Shown here: positions 1 through 7,919 of the stretch, one piece after another
How the letters are laid out: each line of letters begins with the position of its first letter
Position numbering within the stretch: the first letter of the stretch is position 1
Origin: Oceaniovalibus sp. ACAM 378
GTDB lineage: Bacteria; Pseudomonadota; Alphaproteobacteria; Rhodobacterales; Rhodobacteraceae
NCBI RefSeq assembly: GCF_008085915.1
Contig: NZ_VSJK01000013.1
Location: forward strand, 62,001 to 126,000
Reading direction: 5' to 3'
Length of the DNA: 64,000 bases
Notes under the pieces: generated by a model
Seen by the model: the letters and a program-made list of their open reading frames with translations, nothing else
Databases searched by the model: none
What the model was told of the DNA's origin: nothing
Translations under genes and position numbers: made by a program

Positions 1-69
1 TGCGCCATTCGGTCAGGCAAGCCGTTAGAAAACAATGGCAACTGTCTGGTTCGCACCGGGGTGAATCAC

Positions 70-486
70 CTAGTCGATGATTTCGCCAGTGCCTTCCGCT
101 TTCATGCGGGCGAGCCCGTCCTTCATGCTTTTGACTTGTTCGGGCGTGTGTCCCTGCCACTTCGTCACTTCAGCAATGACCCTGAGGGGTTCACGCGAGC
201 GGTAGGACATTGACGGATTGCCGGGAAATTTCTTGTCCGTAAGGTTAGGGTCGTCGACGATGGACCCAGTCGGCTCAACTAGGTAAATTCGCTCTGGTGC
301 ATCGCCAGCTGAAAGTTCCGCGCCCCAGATTGCAGTATCCATTGTAGACGTGAAATACACCCACGACAGTGGCTGTGTATCCGCAAAGTTTGACTGATAG
401 CCTACCTGAATGAGGTCTCCGATTTTCAGGTTGGCCTTGGTTCCATGAAAGTATGTCTGTGCAAATACGTTTGGAGCGTTTGACAT
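70..486 (-). CDS. arr: NAD+--rifampin ADP-ribosyltransferase (Arr)
   Basis: The 138-residue protein has the length and hallmark segments of Arr enzymes: an N-terminal FHGTK, then YFTSTMDTAIWGAELSAGD, YLVEPTGS, DDPNLTDKKFPGNPSMSYRS and a C-terminal ending in EIID. Arr transfers ADP-ribose from NAD+ to a hydroxyl of rifampicin in the cytoplasm and so inactivates the drug. A purine-rich AAGGAA lies just before the ATG. The acetyltransferase gene ends a few bases upstream, at 505, so the two are probably co-transcribed. Its place in an accessory block next to conjugation genes suggests mobile resistance. Whether it gives clinically relevant resistance cannot be read from the sequence. Confidence 0.95.
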   Translation of the reverse strand: MSNAPNVFAQTYFHGTKANLKIGDLIQVGYQSNFADTQPLSWVYFTSTMDTAIWGAELSAGDAPERIYLVEPTGSIVDDPNLTDKKFPGNPSMSYRSREPLRVIAEVTKWQGHTPEQVKSMKDGLARMKAEGTGEIID

Positions 487-504
487 AATCCGTTTCCTTG
501 TGTC

Positions 505-1125
505 TCAAGCGTCGCCGTGATCAGCCACTGAGTTGACCGTGACAATATGGTGTTGGTGCCAAGATTGGTTGAACCATTGCCGTCGCTGGGAACGTTGCCA
601 ATCAGCGCGCGTAAGCGCCCAAACCACTTCGTGCCATCCACGCGCGTCCATCCACCGCGGACCTTCGCGCTCGGCAACAATCTGCGCGCCAAACCAGCGG
701 GAAATCTTCTCAACCCTTTCATTACCGCTGGCGGTCTCGCCAACAACCTGGTCCAGATTCAGACTATCGAACCCGAACTCGACCAGACATGCCGCCGCGT
801 CCAGGGCAACGCGGTAGCGTCCCCAATCAGATGGAGCGAGCTCAATCCCAACCACAGCCGTTCCTGGATCTTCCAGCCGCACCCGCAGGCCTGCACACCC
901 AATCAAGCGATCTGTGATGGTATCGAAGATTCCCAGCTGAAAATTTCTTCGATGAACTTCAGACTGCCAATCCATGAAAAGATTGAAAAGGCTCCTTGCT
1001 CGGTCGAGATCCTCTTCAAGATCGTAAAGGCGAAGGTATCGAGGGTCCATCTGATAGCCGACAAAGGCTGATTGATCGGCTAGTTCGAAGTCTCGAAGTA
1101 TAATCCTGGGAGTAGAGATGAGCAT
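505..1125 (-). CDS. GNAT-family N-acetyltransferase
   Basis: The 206-residue protein starts at ATG 1125 (MLISTPRIILRDFELAD), the usual opening of RimJ/RimL-type GNATs; the reading frame stays open further upstream but that part has no GNAT character. The central segment with IELAPSDWGRYRVALDAAA is consistent with the acetyl-CoA-binding loop (motif A region), followed by VVGETASGNERVEKI. These enzymes move an acetyl group from acetyl-CoA to an amine; the substrate here is unknown. It directly precedes arr, so a second drug- or toxin-modifying role is possible but unproven. Confidence 0.85.
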   Translation of the reverse strand: MLISTPRIILRDFELADQSAFVGYQMDPRYLRLYDLEEDLDRARSLFNLFMDWQSEVHRRNFQLGIFDTITDRLIGCAGLRVRLEDPGTAVVGIELAPSDWGRYRVALDAAACLVEFGFDSLNLDQVVGETASGNERVEKISRWFGAQIVAEREGPRWMDARGWHEVVWALTRADWQRSQRRQWFNQSWHQHHIVTVNSVADHGDA

Positions 1126-1225
1126 GGGTTTTGTCTCGTGAAGAATTTTATTACAGTTCGAAAGGCCTTGGACAATGAGACGGCCGCCGTTCAAGCCTTG
1201 TAGAGTTGAATGCGCGTCCCACGTA

Positions 1226-1363
1226 AACGGCCTTGGTGAGGTCCACAAAGTCTGCACTCGAGTGGTGTTCGACGTCCTTGACGTTGCGGTCAGGAGCCTC
1301 GCCAAGCCGATGAACGAGTACAAACGGCGCGTCGCGCCCGCGTTGCTCAAAAGGGGCGTTCAC
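1226..1363 (-). pseudogene. Decayed C-terminal fragment of an SRPBCC (AHSA1-like) gene
   Basis: About 46 codons read FVLVHRLGEAPDRN, VKDVEHHSSADFVDLTK and match the C-terminus of the intact SRPBCC protein at 1937-2377 (LTLVHRLGVVPDRI, EEVEQDWSADFTSLARL). No start, N-terminal half or clean stop belongs to it. It is best read as the remnant of a duplicated or recombined SRPBCC gene left between the acetyltransferase and the membrane-protein gene. Confidence 0.55.
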
Positions 1364-1437
1364 CAAGGTACTGCGCCCGCTTTCGACCTTCTGCCAAGGA
1401 AGCGGGGCCATCGACAACGCCTCATATAGTTGACAAG

Positions 1438-1845
1438 TCAGGTTGCACCTCCTCGCCGACAAGGCGCCTTGCGTCGAGCCAGAAGTCCTAGAGAGATGAG
1501 AAGCGCGAGAGGGAATCCGCTCGGCGGCATCAGGAGGGTGCCAGTCACGGACCAGCCAACTATTGCGAAGATAACGGCGCGCGGTGCGGGCAATCCTCGA
1601 TTGTCGATCCAGACCAGAAGGTAGCCGAGGCAGATGAAAGGCCAGGCGAAACTTCCAAAGGTGGACCAGAAGGCGAAGCCGCTGAGCATAAGCGGAGGTG
1701 ACTGTTGAGCAACAGGCAGCCAATGATCAAAGGTCCACAGTGCTCCTCGACCCCAGCCCAAGGCATAGTTAGCAGCATCGCTGCCAAGAACGAGGAAATG
1801 AAGCACACCCAATGCTATCAGGGCGAAGCATGACACTCTGTACAT
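1438..1845 (-). CDS. Small integral membrane protein, DUF6463-like
   Basis: The 135-residue product has four hydrophobic stretches (about residues 5-22, 52-68, 70-85 and 88-120) separated by short polar loops, and ends in a basic, Arg/Lys-rich tail. The segment LVLGSDAANYALGWGRGALW and the overall four-helix plan recall DUF6463 proteins, whose function is not known. It lies downstream of the ArsR-cupin-SRPBCC cluster on the same strand with a 91-base gap, so it may be read from the same promoter. Confidence 0.6.
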   Translation of the reverse strand: MYRVSCFALIALGVLHFLVLGSDAANYALGWGRGALWTFDHWLPVAQQSPPLMLSGFAFWSTFGSFAWPFICLGYLLVWIDNRGLPAPRAVIFAIVGWSVTGTLLMPPSGFPLALLISLGLLARRKAPCRRGGAT

Positions 1846-1936
1846 TATGCGTGTCTCTCCGCATCGACAGCTTCAATCCCAAGACAATTTTCAGTCATCC
1901 ATCCATTCCTTCGTCTGCTGAAGAGCCTGCCAGTTT

Positions 1937-2377
1937 TTAGTTCAACAGCCTTGCAAGGCTGGTAAAGTCTGCACTCCAGTCTTGCTCCACTTCCTCGACG
2001 ATGCGGTCGGGCACCACGCCAAGCCTATGTACAAGCGTGAGAAACGTCCCGCCGTCCCGCGGCTCTATGGTGACGTCTACGACCGTATCGCGGTCGCGCC
2101 CGACCACCTGCCAGGTCAGGACAAGACGTGCGGGTCGGGAGATCTCGACGAAGGTCCCCGTATAGATGACGGGCGAACCGTCGCGCGACAGCTTGAATGT
2201 GAAGCTGCCACCGACCCGCGCGTCAAGCTGGATATCCTCGGCGCGCTGTTCGCGGTAGCCGGGGTCAAACATCCACTGTGCGATGAGGTCGGGATCGAGC
2301 CACGCGTCGAACACGTCTTCGGGTGCGGCGTCGAAGAAGTAGGTCACATGAGCTGATCTATGCGGGTCGGCAATCAT
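1937..2377 (-). CDS. SRPBCC / AHSA1-like domain protein
   Basis: The 146-residue protein has the pattern of the Bet v1/START-like SRPBCC fold: a short N-terminal strand, FFDAAPEDVFDAWLDPDLIAQWM at residues 14-36 (the typical helix-loop of AHSA1 relatives), the central GGSFTFKL and the C-terminal helix ADFTSLARLL. Such proteins bind hydrophobic ligands; small ones are very often encoded with an ArsR regulator, as here (ArsR at 3243-3581). Only 8 bases separate it from the upstream cupin gene, so the two are co-transcribed. The ligand is unknown. Confidence 0.85.
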   Translation of the reverse strand: MIADPHRSAHVTYFFDAAPEDVFDAWLDPDLIAQWMFDPGYREQRAEDIQLDARVGGSFTFKLSRDGSPVIYTGTFVEISRPARLVLTWQVVGRDRDTVVDVTIEPRDGGTFLTLVHRLGVVPDRIVEEVEQDWSADFTSLARLLN

Positions 2378-2385
2378 ACGGCTAT

Positions 2386-2817
2386 CTACCGGATCGCATC
2401 TTCTGGGGGATGCTCAGCGAACCACTCAACGATCTTGGGCATATTCGCCTCGAACGCGCCCGGGGCAAAGATATTCAGGACACCGGCGCGGTCCTGGCTC
2501 CGGTTTTCGAAATCATGCTGAACGCCCGCCGGGACGAAGATGAAGCTGCCCTTGTTCGCGTCGCGCCAAGCATCGCCGACGAGAAAGCTCATCGTGCCGT
2601 CAAGCACATAGAAAATTTCGTTCCCGTGGTCGTGGGAATGCGCCCCGACACCTTTCGTATTCGCCTCCATCCACCATTCGGAGACCGAACACTGGTTGGC
2701 TGTCTCTTCGCCATCGGCTTTGAAGATCGCCGTGATGCGGCCCATGTCGTACGAACGCCCCTCGTTCGCGTCGAGGACAACCGGTTTTCCGGTTTGTAGT
2801 GTGTTCATGTCCGGCAC
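2386..2817 (-). CDS. Cupin-domain protein
   Basis: The 143-residue protein carries cupin motif 1, GVGAHSHDHGNEIFYVLDG, giving His, His and Glu metal ligands, and a motif 2 region FVPAGVQHDFEN with the final His. It is a single-domain cupin. Members are metal-dependent enzymes or ligand-binding proteins; the substrate cannot be inferred. GGGAGGTG precedes the ATG at 2817. It sits in the ArsR-led cluster between a small exported protein and the SRPBCC gene. Confidence 0.85.
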   Translation of the reverse strand: MPDMNTLQTGKPVVLDANEGRSYDMGRITAIFKADGEETANQCSVSEWWMEANTKGVGAHSHDHGNEIFYVLDGTMSFLVGDAWRDANKGSFIFVPAGVQHDFENRSQDRAGVLNIFAPGAFEANMPKIVEWFAEHPPEDAIR

Positions 2818-2862
2818 CTCCCTTCATGGTCCGCAGACCGTCTTCCGCTAACCTTTCGCAAA

Positions 2863-3246
2863 TCAATCATCAGGCATCACCGAAGATCCTCCGATCTCGC
2901 GGCATTTGAGATCGATCACCCGCCATGCCAGACGACTGGGTGACCCGCCAAAGCGTTCAACTTCCTCGTCCACGCAACGTTGAGATCGTGACCCGTCGTC
3001 TCTCGCCCGGAGAGCTCTGTCGAGAACCAGGATGTCTCGAAGGTCCTGCGGCGTAAGTTGGCCAAGCTGAATTCGTCCTTGCAACAAGGCTTCATAGTTC
3101 GCGCGGGCGCGATCGATCCGGGTTGAATCAGGTGCAGTGGCTCCCACGAGCGCCAATCCCGCCAACAGCATGAGAACGGTCGTGAAGGCTGATTTCATCC
3201 AGCGGGTTTCAAGAACTCGTGGAAAGGATATCATGTTGACCGTCAT
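2863..3246 (-). CDS. Small exported hypothetical protein
   Basis: With the start at ATG 3246, which overlaps the ArsR stop codon in an ATGA junction, the product is 127 residues. An internal Met begins KSAFTTVLMLLAGLALVGA, a convincing signal peptide or anchor, so the true start may be there. The rest (LTPQDLRDILVLDRALRA, later CVDEEVERFGGSPSRLAWRV) is helical, with two Cys residues. I do not recognise the family. The overlap with arsR shows translational coupling to the regulator. Confidence 0.6.
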   Translation of the reverse strand: MTVNMISFPRVLETRWMKSAFTTVLMLLAGLALVGATAPDSTRIDRARANYEALLQGRIQLGQLTPQDLRDILVLDRALRARDDGSRSQRCVDEEVERFGGSPSRLAWRVIDLKCREIGGSSVMPDD

Positions 3247-3581
3247 GTGCCTTCCGCCTTCTTCTTTTTGAGGAGGGCATCGAGGGCTGCAAAGCGTGTG
3301 AGCCAGAACGACTTTGTTTCCTCGATCCACGCAGCGACTTCGTCGAGCCCGTTCGGATTGAGCGACAAAACATGCTCCCGGCCGACCCTCTCGCGCTTGA
3401 CCAGTTCGGCACGTTCTAACAGGCGGATGTGCTTGGAGACCGAGTTCAGCGAGATGGGAAACGGCTCCGCGATCTCGGTGACGCGCGCCTCACCCTCATT
3501 CAGCCGCGCTAGGATGGCGCGCCGCGTCGGATCAGCCAGAGCGATGAAGGTCTGGTCCAGCGATCCTTCCTTGAGGTTCAT
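3243..3581 (-). CDS. ArsR/SmtB-family winged-helix regulator
   Basis: The 112-residue protein has the ArsR architecture: IALADPTRRAILARLNEGE at residues 12-30, the recognition helix in ISLNSVSKHIRLLERAELV at 43-61 and the wing RERVGREHVLSLNP. It lacks the CVC metal-binding box, so it belongs to the SRPBCC-linked, probably non-metal group. It heads a minus-strand cluster of small protein, cupin and SRPBCC, which it presumably controls. A 9-bp inverted repeat lies about 160 bases upstream (3741-3766). Confidence 0.9.
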   Translation of the reverse strand: MNLKEGSLDQTFIALADPTRRAILARLNEGEARVTEIAEPFPISLNSVSKHIRLLERAELVKRERVGREHVLSLNPNGLDEVAAWIEETKSFWLTRFAALDALLKKKKAEGT

Positions 3582-3893
3582 GTCGTCACGCCTCGTGATC
3601 GTTTCATGGTCTCGTAGCTACCTTTCTAGCTTTAATCTGCGTCACAACCGTCAGTCGCGCTGCTGCGATTTCACCATCCACCTCGGTCACGGTCATCCAG
3701 ATGGCACGGCTTGCCGCCAACGATCTTGACTGTCGCATGATATATTCATACTTATGGATGAATATAGGTCAAGCCTGAAATCGCTCTGACCACTCGCTCC
3801 CTTCGCGCCTGGCTCAGAGGGTATGAGGGGCAGTGATCCAAGAAAGCCATACGCGGCTGAGAGAAGATATGTGACGGAAAAGGTGCAGATAGG
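3582..3893. other. Intergenic region between divergent arsR and lysR genes
   Basis: This stretch has no convincing gene. It must contain the outward promoters of arsR (left) and lysR (right). The clearest structure is the AT-rich inverted repeat at 3741-3766. Short open frames in it lack family resemblance and ribosome-binding sites. Confidence 0.6.
3741..3766. promoter_or_regulatory. Inverted repeat, possible ArsR or LysR operator
   Basis: Two perfect 9-bp arms, TATATTCAT at 3741-3749 and ATGAATATA at 3758-3766, flank an 8-base spacer. The sequence is much more AT-rich than its surroundings. ArsR/SmtB operators are often AT-rich inverted repeats with ATTCA-type half sites, so binding by the adjacent ArsR is plausible. 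The site is rather far from arsR and could instead serve lysR. Confidence 0.45.
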
Positions 3894-4829
3894 GTGGTTC
3901 TTGAACTGAGACATCTGCGATACGTTATAGCGGCCGCGGAGCATCACAGTTTCCGGCGCGCAGCAAGTGCTATCGGAGTTCATCAATCCGCGATCAGTCG
4001 GCGCATTCGCAATCTCGAAGACGAGCTTGGAACCTCATTGTTCAACCGCCATTCGGGCGGAGTTGAATTGACCTATGCTGGCCGAAATTTTCTCGATCAC
4101 GCCAGGCGGGCGATGGGCCAGATCGATCGCGCCGCAAAACTGGCCGACTCGTTCGGATCCGGCAGTGTCGGCATGATCCGTTTCGGCATATTCTCTTCCC
4201 TGTCATCCGGGTTTCTCGCCAACCTCTTGCGCGCCTATGAGCACCAGAACGCTAGTGTCCGCCTCGAGTTCGTCGAAGGGGCACCGGCGGAACACATCGC
4301 GGCGATCCGCCATTATCAACTCGATATTGCCTTTCTGACCTGCACGGCGGCGCCACCCTATTGTGACAGCGAGCATCTTTGGACCGAACGGGTCTATGTC
4401 GTTCTGCCTGAAGCCGATGATTTGGCCAGAAAGGCCGAGATCGGCTGGCAGGATCTGTACGAAAGGCGCTTTATCGTCAGCAGGATGGATCCCGGTCCCG
4501 AGATACACGACTATCTGGTCAAACATCTGGCGCGGCTTGGTCACCGCCCAAGTGTCGAATATTGCGCGGTCGGACGTGACAATCTGATGCAGCTCGTGTC
4601 CTTTGGAAAGGGTCTCACACTGACCAGTGAGGCGACGACGGGCACATCGTTTCCGGGCGTCGTCTACAGGTTGCTATCTGGGGAAGTACTGCCGTTCTGC
4701 GCAGTCTGGGCGCCGCAGAATGACAATCCGGCCCTGCGCCGATTGCTCAGCTTGGCGAGGGTGATGGCGCGGCGCGCTGGCCGATGTGACAGCACAACTA
4801 GCACTCTTACTGCGGGGCCGATGGCGTAG
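3894..4829 (+). CDS. LysR-family transcriptional regulator
   Basis: The 311-residue protein begins with a classical LysR winged HTH: LRHLRYVIAAAEHHSFRRAA at 5-24, HQSAISRRIRNLEDELGTSLF at about 30-50 and TYAGRNFLDHARR. A LysR substrate domain with two Rossmann-like lobes follows from about residue 90. Translation starts at GTG 3894. The gene points toward the trb operon and overlaps the end of the DUF2274 gene tail to tail by 23 bases. LysR genes are often found at this spot beside trbI in related ICEs, so control of transfer genes is possible, but no effector can be inferred. Confidence 0.92.
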   Translation: MVLELRHLRYVIAAAEHHSFRRAASAIGVHQSAISRRIRNLEDELGTSLFNRHSGGVELTYAGRNFLDHARRAMGQIDRAAKLADSFGSGSVGMIRFGIFSSLSSGFLANLLRAYEHQNASVRLEFVEGAPAEHIAAIRHYQLDIAFLTCTAAPPYCDSEHLWTERVYVVLPEADDLARKAEIGWQDLYERRFIVSRMDPGPEIHDYLVKHLARLGHRPSVEYCAVGRDNLMQLVSFGKGLTLTSEATTGTSFPGVVYRLLSGEVLPFCAVWAPQNDNPALRRLLSLARVMARRAGRCDSTTSTLTAGPMA

Positions 4830-5064
4830 ACGCACCGGTCCGTGTGGCAGGTGTTTGGCGCGCCTTGGCAAAGCCGCGATCGGTCGCCATGAACCGCTCG
4901 ACCATGGGCGCGATCAATTTGGCCGGTTCTTTGACCGGTTGTCCGGTTTCAAGGCCCAGCACTTCGGCATAGGCGACGAGATCACGGTGCACGGCGGCAG
5001 CCAATTCGACTGTCACCTTCACCGGTTTGTCGTCGACAAGAGCGCCAAGTTTCAGCTTGGTCAT
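4807..5064 (-). CDS. DUF2274 protein of the trb operon
   Basis: The 85-residue protein begins MTKLKLGALVDDKPVKVTVE and matches the short DUF2274 family, almost always encoded after trbI in alphaproteobacterial trb operons. The fold looks like a ribbon-helix-helix (strand, then the helix HRDLVAYAEVLGLETG), so a DNA-binding role is possible, though none is established as far as I know. Its start overlaps the trbI stop, so it is the last gene of the operon. Confidence 0.85.
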   Translation of the reverse strand: MTKLKLGALVDDKPVKVTVELAAAVHRDLVAYAEVLGLETGQPVKEPAKLIAPMVERFMATDRGFAKARQTPATRTGASTPSAPQ

Positions 5065-6263
5065 TACAGACCCCTTTGTGGTTCGAGGATCAGATCGCGG
5101 GTCACGATGACGCGCACCGGGAAACCCGGACGAATGGTGAGCGTCGGCGCGCGCCCGACCTGGCGGCGCACGATCTCCTCGCCGGCATCGCCGATCGTGT
5201 CCTGCGCGCCGTCGCGGATGGCTGCGGCGATCTCGTTGCTGTCATCGGTGGCGAGTTCCGCCCCGATGTTCAGCAAGGACGACAGTGCGGCGGCTTTGGC
5301 GAGATCCCACCAATGATGGTCGACGCCATCCTCAAGCCCGGCATAGCCGCCGCCATCCGCGCCCGGCAGTCGTTCGAGCACGATCGAGTGGCCATTGGGC
5401 AGGATGAGACGGTTCCAGACCAGCAAGACGCGACGCTGACCGAAGCCCACCCCATTGTCATATTCGCCAATGAGACGTGTGCCTTGCGGCAGGAGCAGAT
5501 AGCGCCCGGATGGGCTGTCATAGACGTTCTGCGTGACCTGGGCTGTGATCTGGCCCGGTAGATCGGAGCGAATGCCGGTGACGAGGGCAGCTGGAATGAC
5601 CGCGCCGGCCTGAAGCACGTAGGGAGAAGCGGGTGGAGAGACGCGGTCGGGTGAAACGATACGGCGATCTACCGGGGCATTGAGGAATGCCAACTGTTGT
5701 TCCCGCGCGCTTGGGCCGCGCTGCTCTCCCGGAAACGCTGGCGGATATCCTCCCGCGAGATCGACACCAGTGCTGGTCGGTATCGGTGGTGTTCGACCGC
5801 CTTGGGCGTTGAAGAACAGCTCGCTGGTTCGCGCGGCCTCCATTTCCGCCAGCCTTAGTTGTTCTTCCGGATCGGGCCCGGGAACGACCGTGGCGGGCAC
5901 GGGGCGGCCCTCTTCCTGCGCGCGTCGGATCGGGCGACCGAGATCGCCAGGGAGCGCCGGTCCAAGTTGCGGGATACCGCTGTAGTCGGATGGCAGGCGG
6001 CGCAACTCGTCGGCCGTCGGTCGGTTTTCGGTGGTGAACAATTCGTTCGGGCCGTCTATGCCCTGCCGACCCTGAAGGGCGAAGATCAGAGCGCCACCGA
6101 TGCAGAGGCTGGTTACAATTGCGAGACCGGCCAGCACCTTTCGCGACAGGCGCACGACACGGGGCGGATCAGACCGCAACCGAAACGGATCGGTTCTGTC
6201 CGTCCGGCTTGCTGTGGTGTCAGCATCTGCGCCGGGGGCGAGTTTTTCAGTTTCATCGGTCAT
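5064..6263 (-). CDS. trbI: TrbI/VirB10-family mating-pore scaffold protein
   Basis: With the start at ATG 6263 (MTDETEKLAPGAD) the protein is 399 residues, normal for TrbI. It has a short cytoplasmic N-terminus, one membrane helix at about 42-62 (LAIVTSLCIGGALIFALQG), a Pro-rich periplasmic linker and a VirB10 C-terminal domain with VIPAALVTGIRSDLPGQITA, TRLIGEYDNGVGFGQRRVLL and RLPGADGGGYAGLEDGVDHHW. VirB10 proteins span both membranes and transmit the energy signal to the outer-membrane pore. An open extension upstream of 6263 overlaps trbG and is rejected. Confidence 0.95.
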   Translation of the reverse strand: MTDETEKLAPGADADTTASRTDRTDPFRLRSDPPRVVRLSRKVLAGLAIVTSLCIGGALIFALQGRQGIDGPNELFTTENRPTADELRRLPSDYSGIPQLGPALPGDLGRPIRRAQEEGRPVPATVVPGPDPEEQLRLAEMEAARTSELFFNAQGGRTPPIPTSTGVDLAGGYPPAFPGEQRGPSAREQQLAFLNAPVDRRIVSPDRVSPPASPYVLQAGAVIPAALVTGIRSDLPGQITAQVTQNVYDSPSGRYLLLPQGTRLIGEYDNGVGFGQRRVLLVWNRLILPNGHSIVLERLPGADGGGYAGLEDGVDHHWWDLAKAAALSSLLNIGAELATDDSNEIAAAIRDGAQDTIGDAGEEIVRRQVGRAPTLTIRPGFPVRVIVTRDLILEPQRGL

Positions 6264-7239
6264 TGTGTCGGGCCTCCAGTGTCGCAACGGTCCGGTTACG
6301 ACGCACGCCATCGGTTCGGACGATGCGGACCATCTGCTGGTTGTCCCCGCCAAGGCGCAGCTCGGCCGCCGCAAACAATTGATCGACGATGAGGACGTTC
6401 TGATAAATGCGGGTATTGACGATCTGTGTTTCCCCCGCGGCGCTGATGACGAAGAGCGGCGGCATCTCGCCTTGAACGATCCCGCGCGGGAAGACGATGT
6501 AGACCCTGCGGCCATCGTCGAACACCGATTGTGGCCGCCAGGGCGGTGTGCCGCCCTCAAGGCCATAGCGATACCGTCGCTGCGCTGCCGGTGGGATGGT
6601 CGGTTGGGTGACAGCAGGTGGTCGTGTCTGCGACCGCATCTGCGGATAGGACCAGGCGACCGAGGGCATATAGGTGTCTTCATCAGCGCGCAGTTCGATC
6701 AGATAGGTGCGCCGGTCGGTGCTGATGACGAGGTTGGTCGTGATGTCGGGGCGGGTCGGTTTCACGAGGATGTGGACGCGCCGCTCGCGCCCATTGCCAC
6801 TTTCAGTATCGCCGATGATCCAGCGGGCAGTGTCGCCGGCAGCAATGGGCCCGGCTCCGGTCAATTGCTCACCCGGTTCGAGCGTAATGTTGGTGATCTG
6901 CCCCGGTGACGCGTAGATCTGATATAGTGCGCCCTCGCTATAGGGGAACACCTGGATCGCGTTATAGTAGCCTTCGCGGCGTGGCTCGACACGTGCGGCC
7001 GCATTGGCGTTGACCACGCGGGCTTCCGGTGTGCCTGCCGCATCGCCGCCGCGCGAGGGCGTCCAGGCGGGAGGTATGTGCACCGGTCTGGGGGCCTCTT
7101 CGACCACGGGTGGTGGCGGCACGGGAAGCGAGGGCACATCGCTGTCATAGCTGATCTCCGGCGGCGTGTAGGTCGCACATCCGGACAGCAGCAGCGCCGT
7201 GACCATGGCGAGCGGGAGTGTGGGAGATGCATGTCTCAT
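6253..7239 (-). CDS. trbG: TrbG/VirB9-family conjugal transfer protein
   Basis: The 328-residue protein starts with a lipoprotein-type signal (MVTALLLSGC, lipobox Cys at about 22), then a Pro-rich linker and a VirB9-type beta-rich domain (EGALYQIYASPGQITNITLE; WIIGDTESGNGRERRVHILV; LEGGTPPWRPQSVFDDGRRVYI; FVISAAGETQIVNTRIYQN). TrbG/VirB9 forms the outer-membrane core complex with TrbI. The gene overlaps trbF by 4 bases and trbI by 11, so translation is coupled through this part of the operon. Confidence 0.95.
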   Translation of the reverse strand: MRHASPTLPLAMVTALLLSGCATYTPPEISYDSDVPSLPVPPPPVVEEAPRPVHIPPAWTPSRGGDAAGTPEARVVNANAAARVEPRREGYYNAIQVFPYSEGALYQIYASPGQITNITLEPGEQLTGAGPIAAGDTARWIIGDTESGNGRERRVHILVKPTRPDITTNLVISTDRRTYLIELRADEDTYMPSVAWSYPQMRSQTRPPAVTQPTIPPAAQRRYRYGLEGGTPPWRPQSVFDDGRRVYIVFPRGIVQGEMPPLFVISAAGETQIVNTRIYQNVLIVDQLFAAAELRLGGDNQQMVRIVRTDGVRRNRTVATLEARHNDR

Positions 7240-7919
7240 TCCTGAAGCTCCCGTGACCAGTTTATGGCATGGACGTAGATGCCGAGCGGATTCTGGCGGA
7301 GCCGCTCGGCGGTCCGCGGTGGCTGGACCGAAATTGTCAGGATCGCGGTCCAGCGTTCCGTGCCTGCGAGACTGCCGTCCTGATAGCGCCGCTCGGTCCA
7401 GGCGATGCGGAAACTGTCAGGTGAGGCGCGGATGACGCTGGAGACATCGACGGAGATCTGTGTCTCGCCGACCTTGGCGAAGGGATCATTGGCGCGCGCA
7501 TAATCATTGAGCGCGAGCGCGCCGCGGTCGGTGGTGAAGTCATAGGCGCGGAGCCAGTTCTGGCGCACGATCACCGGGTCGGCGGCGATTGAGCGGACCT
7601 GTTCGATAAAGCGCGCCAGATGGAAGGCGATCTGTGGATCGGTAGGGCGGTAATCGGCAGTGGCTGGCGCGACCGTTTGTGCTTCTCCCAGAGCGTCGAC
7701 CTCCACGACCCACGGCTGGATCGTGCCGCGCGCCGATTGCCAGACGAGACCGCCAGCGAGCCCAGCAGCTAGGAACAATGCACCGAAGGCCATCAAGCGC
7801 CAGTTCTTGGCCTGCAGGCGGGCGGAACCGATCCGCTCGTCCCAGACCTGTGCGGCCTTCTGATAGGGGGTCTCGGGCTCCGGCGTCTTGCTGTAATGGA
7901 GGGAGGGTCGTTTGAACAT
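7236..7919 (-). CDS. trbF: TrbF/VirB8-family conjugal transfer protein
   Basis: The 227-residue protein has a short cytoplasmic segment, one membrane helix at about 42-62 (LMAFGALFLAAGLAGGLVWQ) and a periplasmic NTF2-like domain (PQIAFHLARFIEQVRSIAAD; NWLRAYDFTTDRGALALNDY; RTAERLRQNPLGIYVHAINW). VirB8 proteins nucleate the inner-membrane complex of type IV secretion. It overlaps trbL at the start and trbG at the end by one to four bases. Confidence 0.95.
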   Translation of the reverse strand: MFKRPSLHYSKTPEPETPYQKAAQVWDERIGSARLQAKNWRLMAFGALFLAAGLAGGLVWQSARGTIQPWVVEVDALGEAQTVAPATADYRPTDPQIAFHLARFIEQVRSIAADPVIVRQNWLRAYDFTTDRGALALNDYARANDPFAKVGETQISVDVSSVIRASPDSFRIAWTERRYQDGSLAGTERWTAILTISVQPPRTAERLRQNPLGIYVHAINWSRELQE

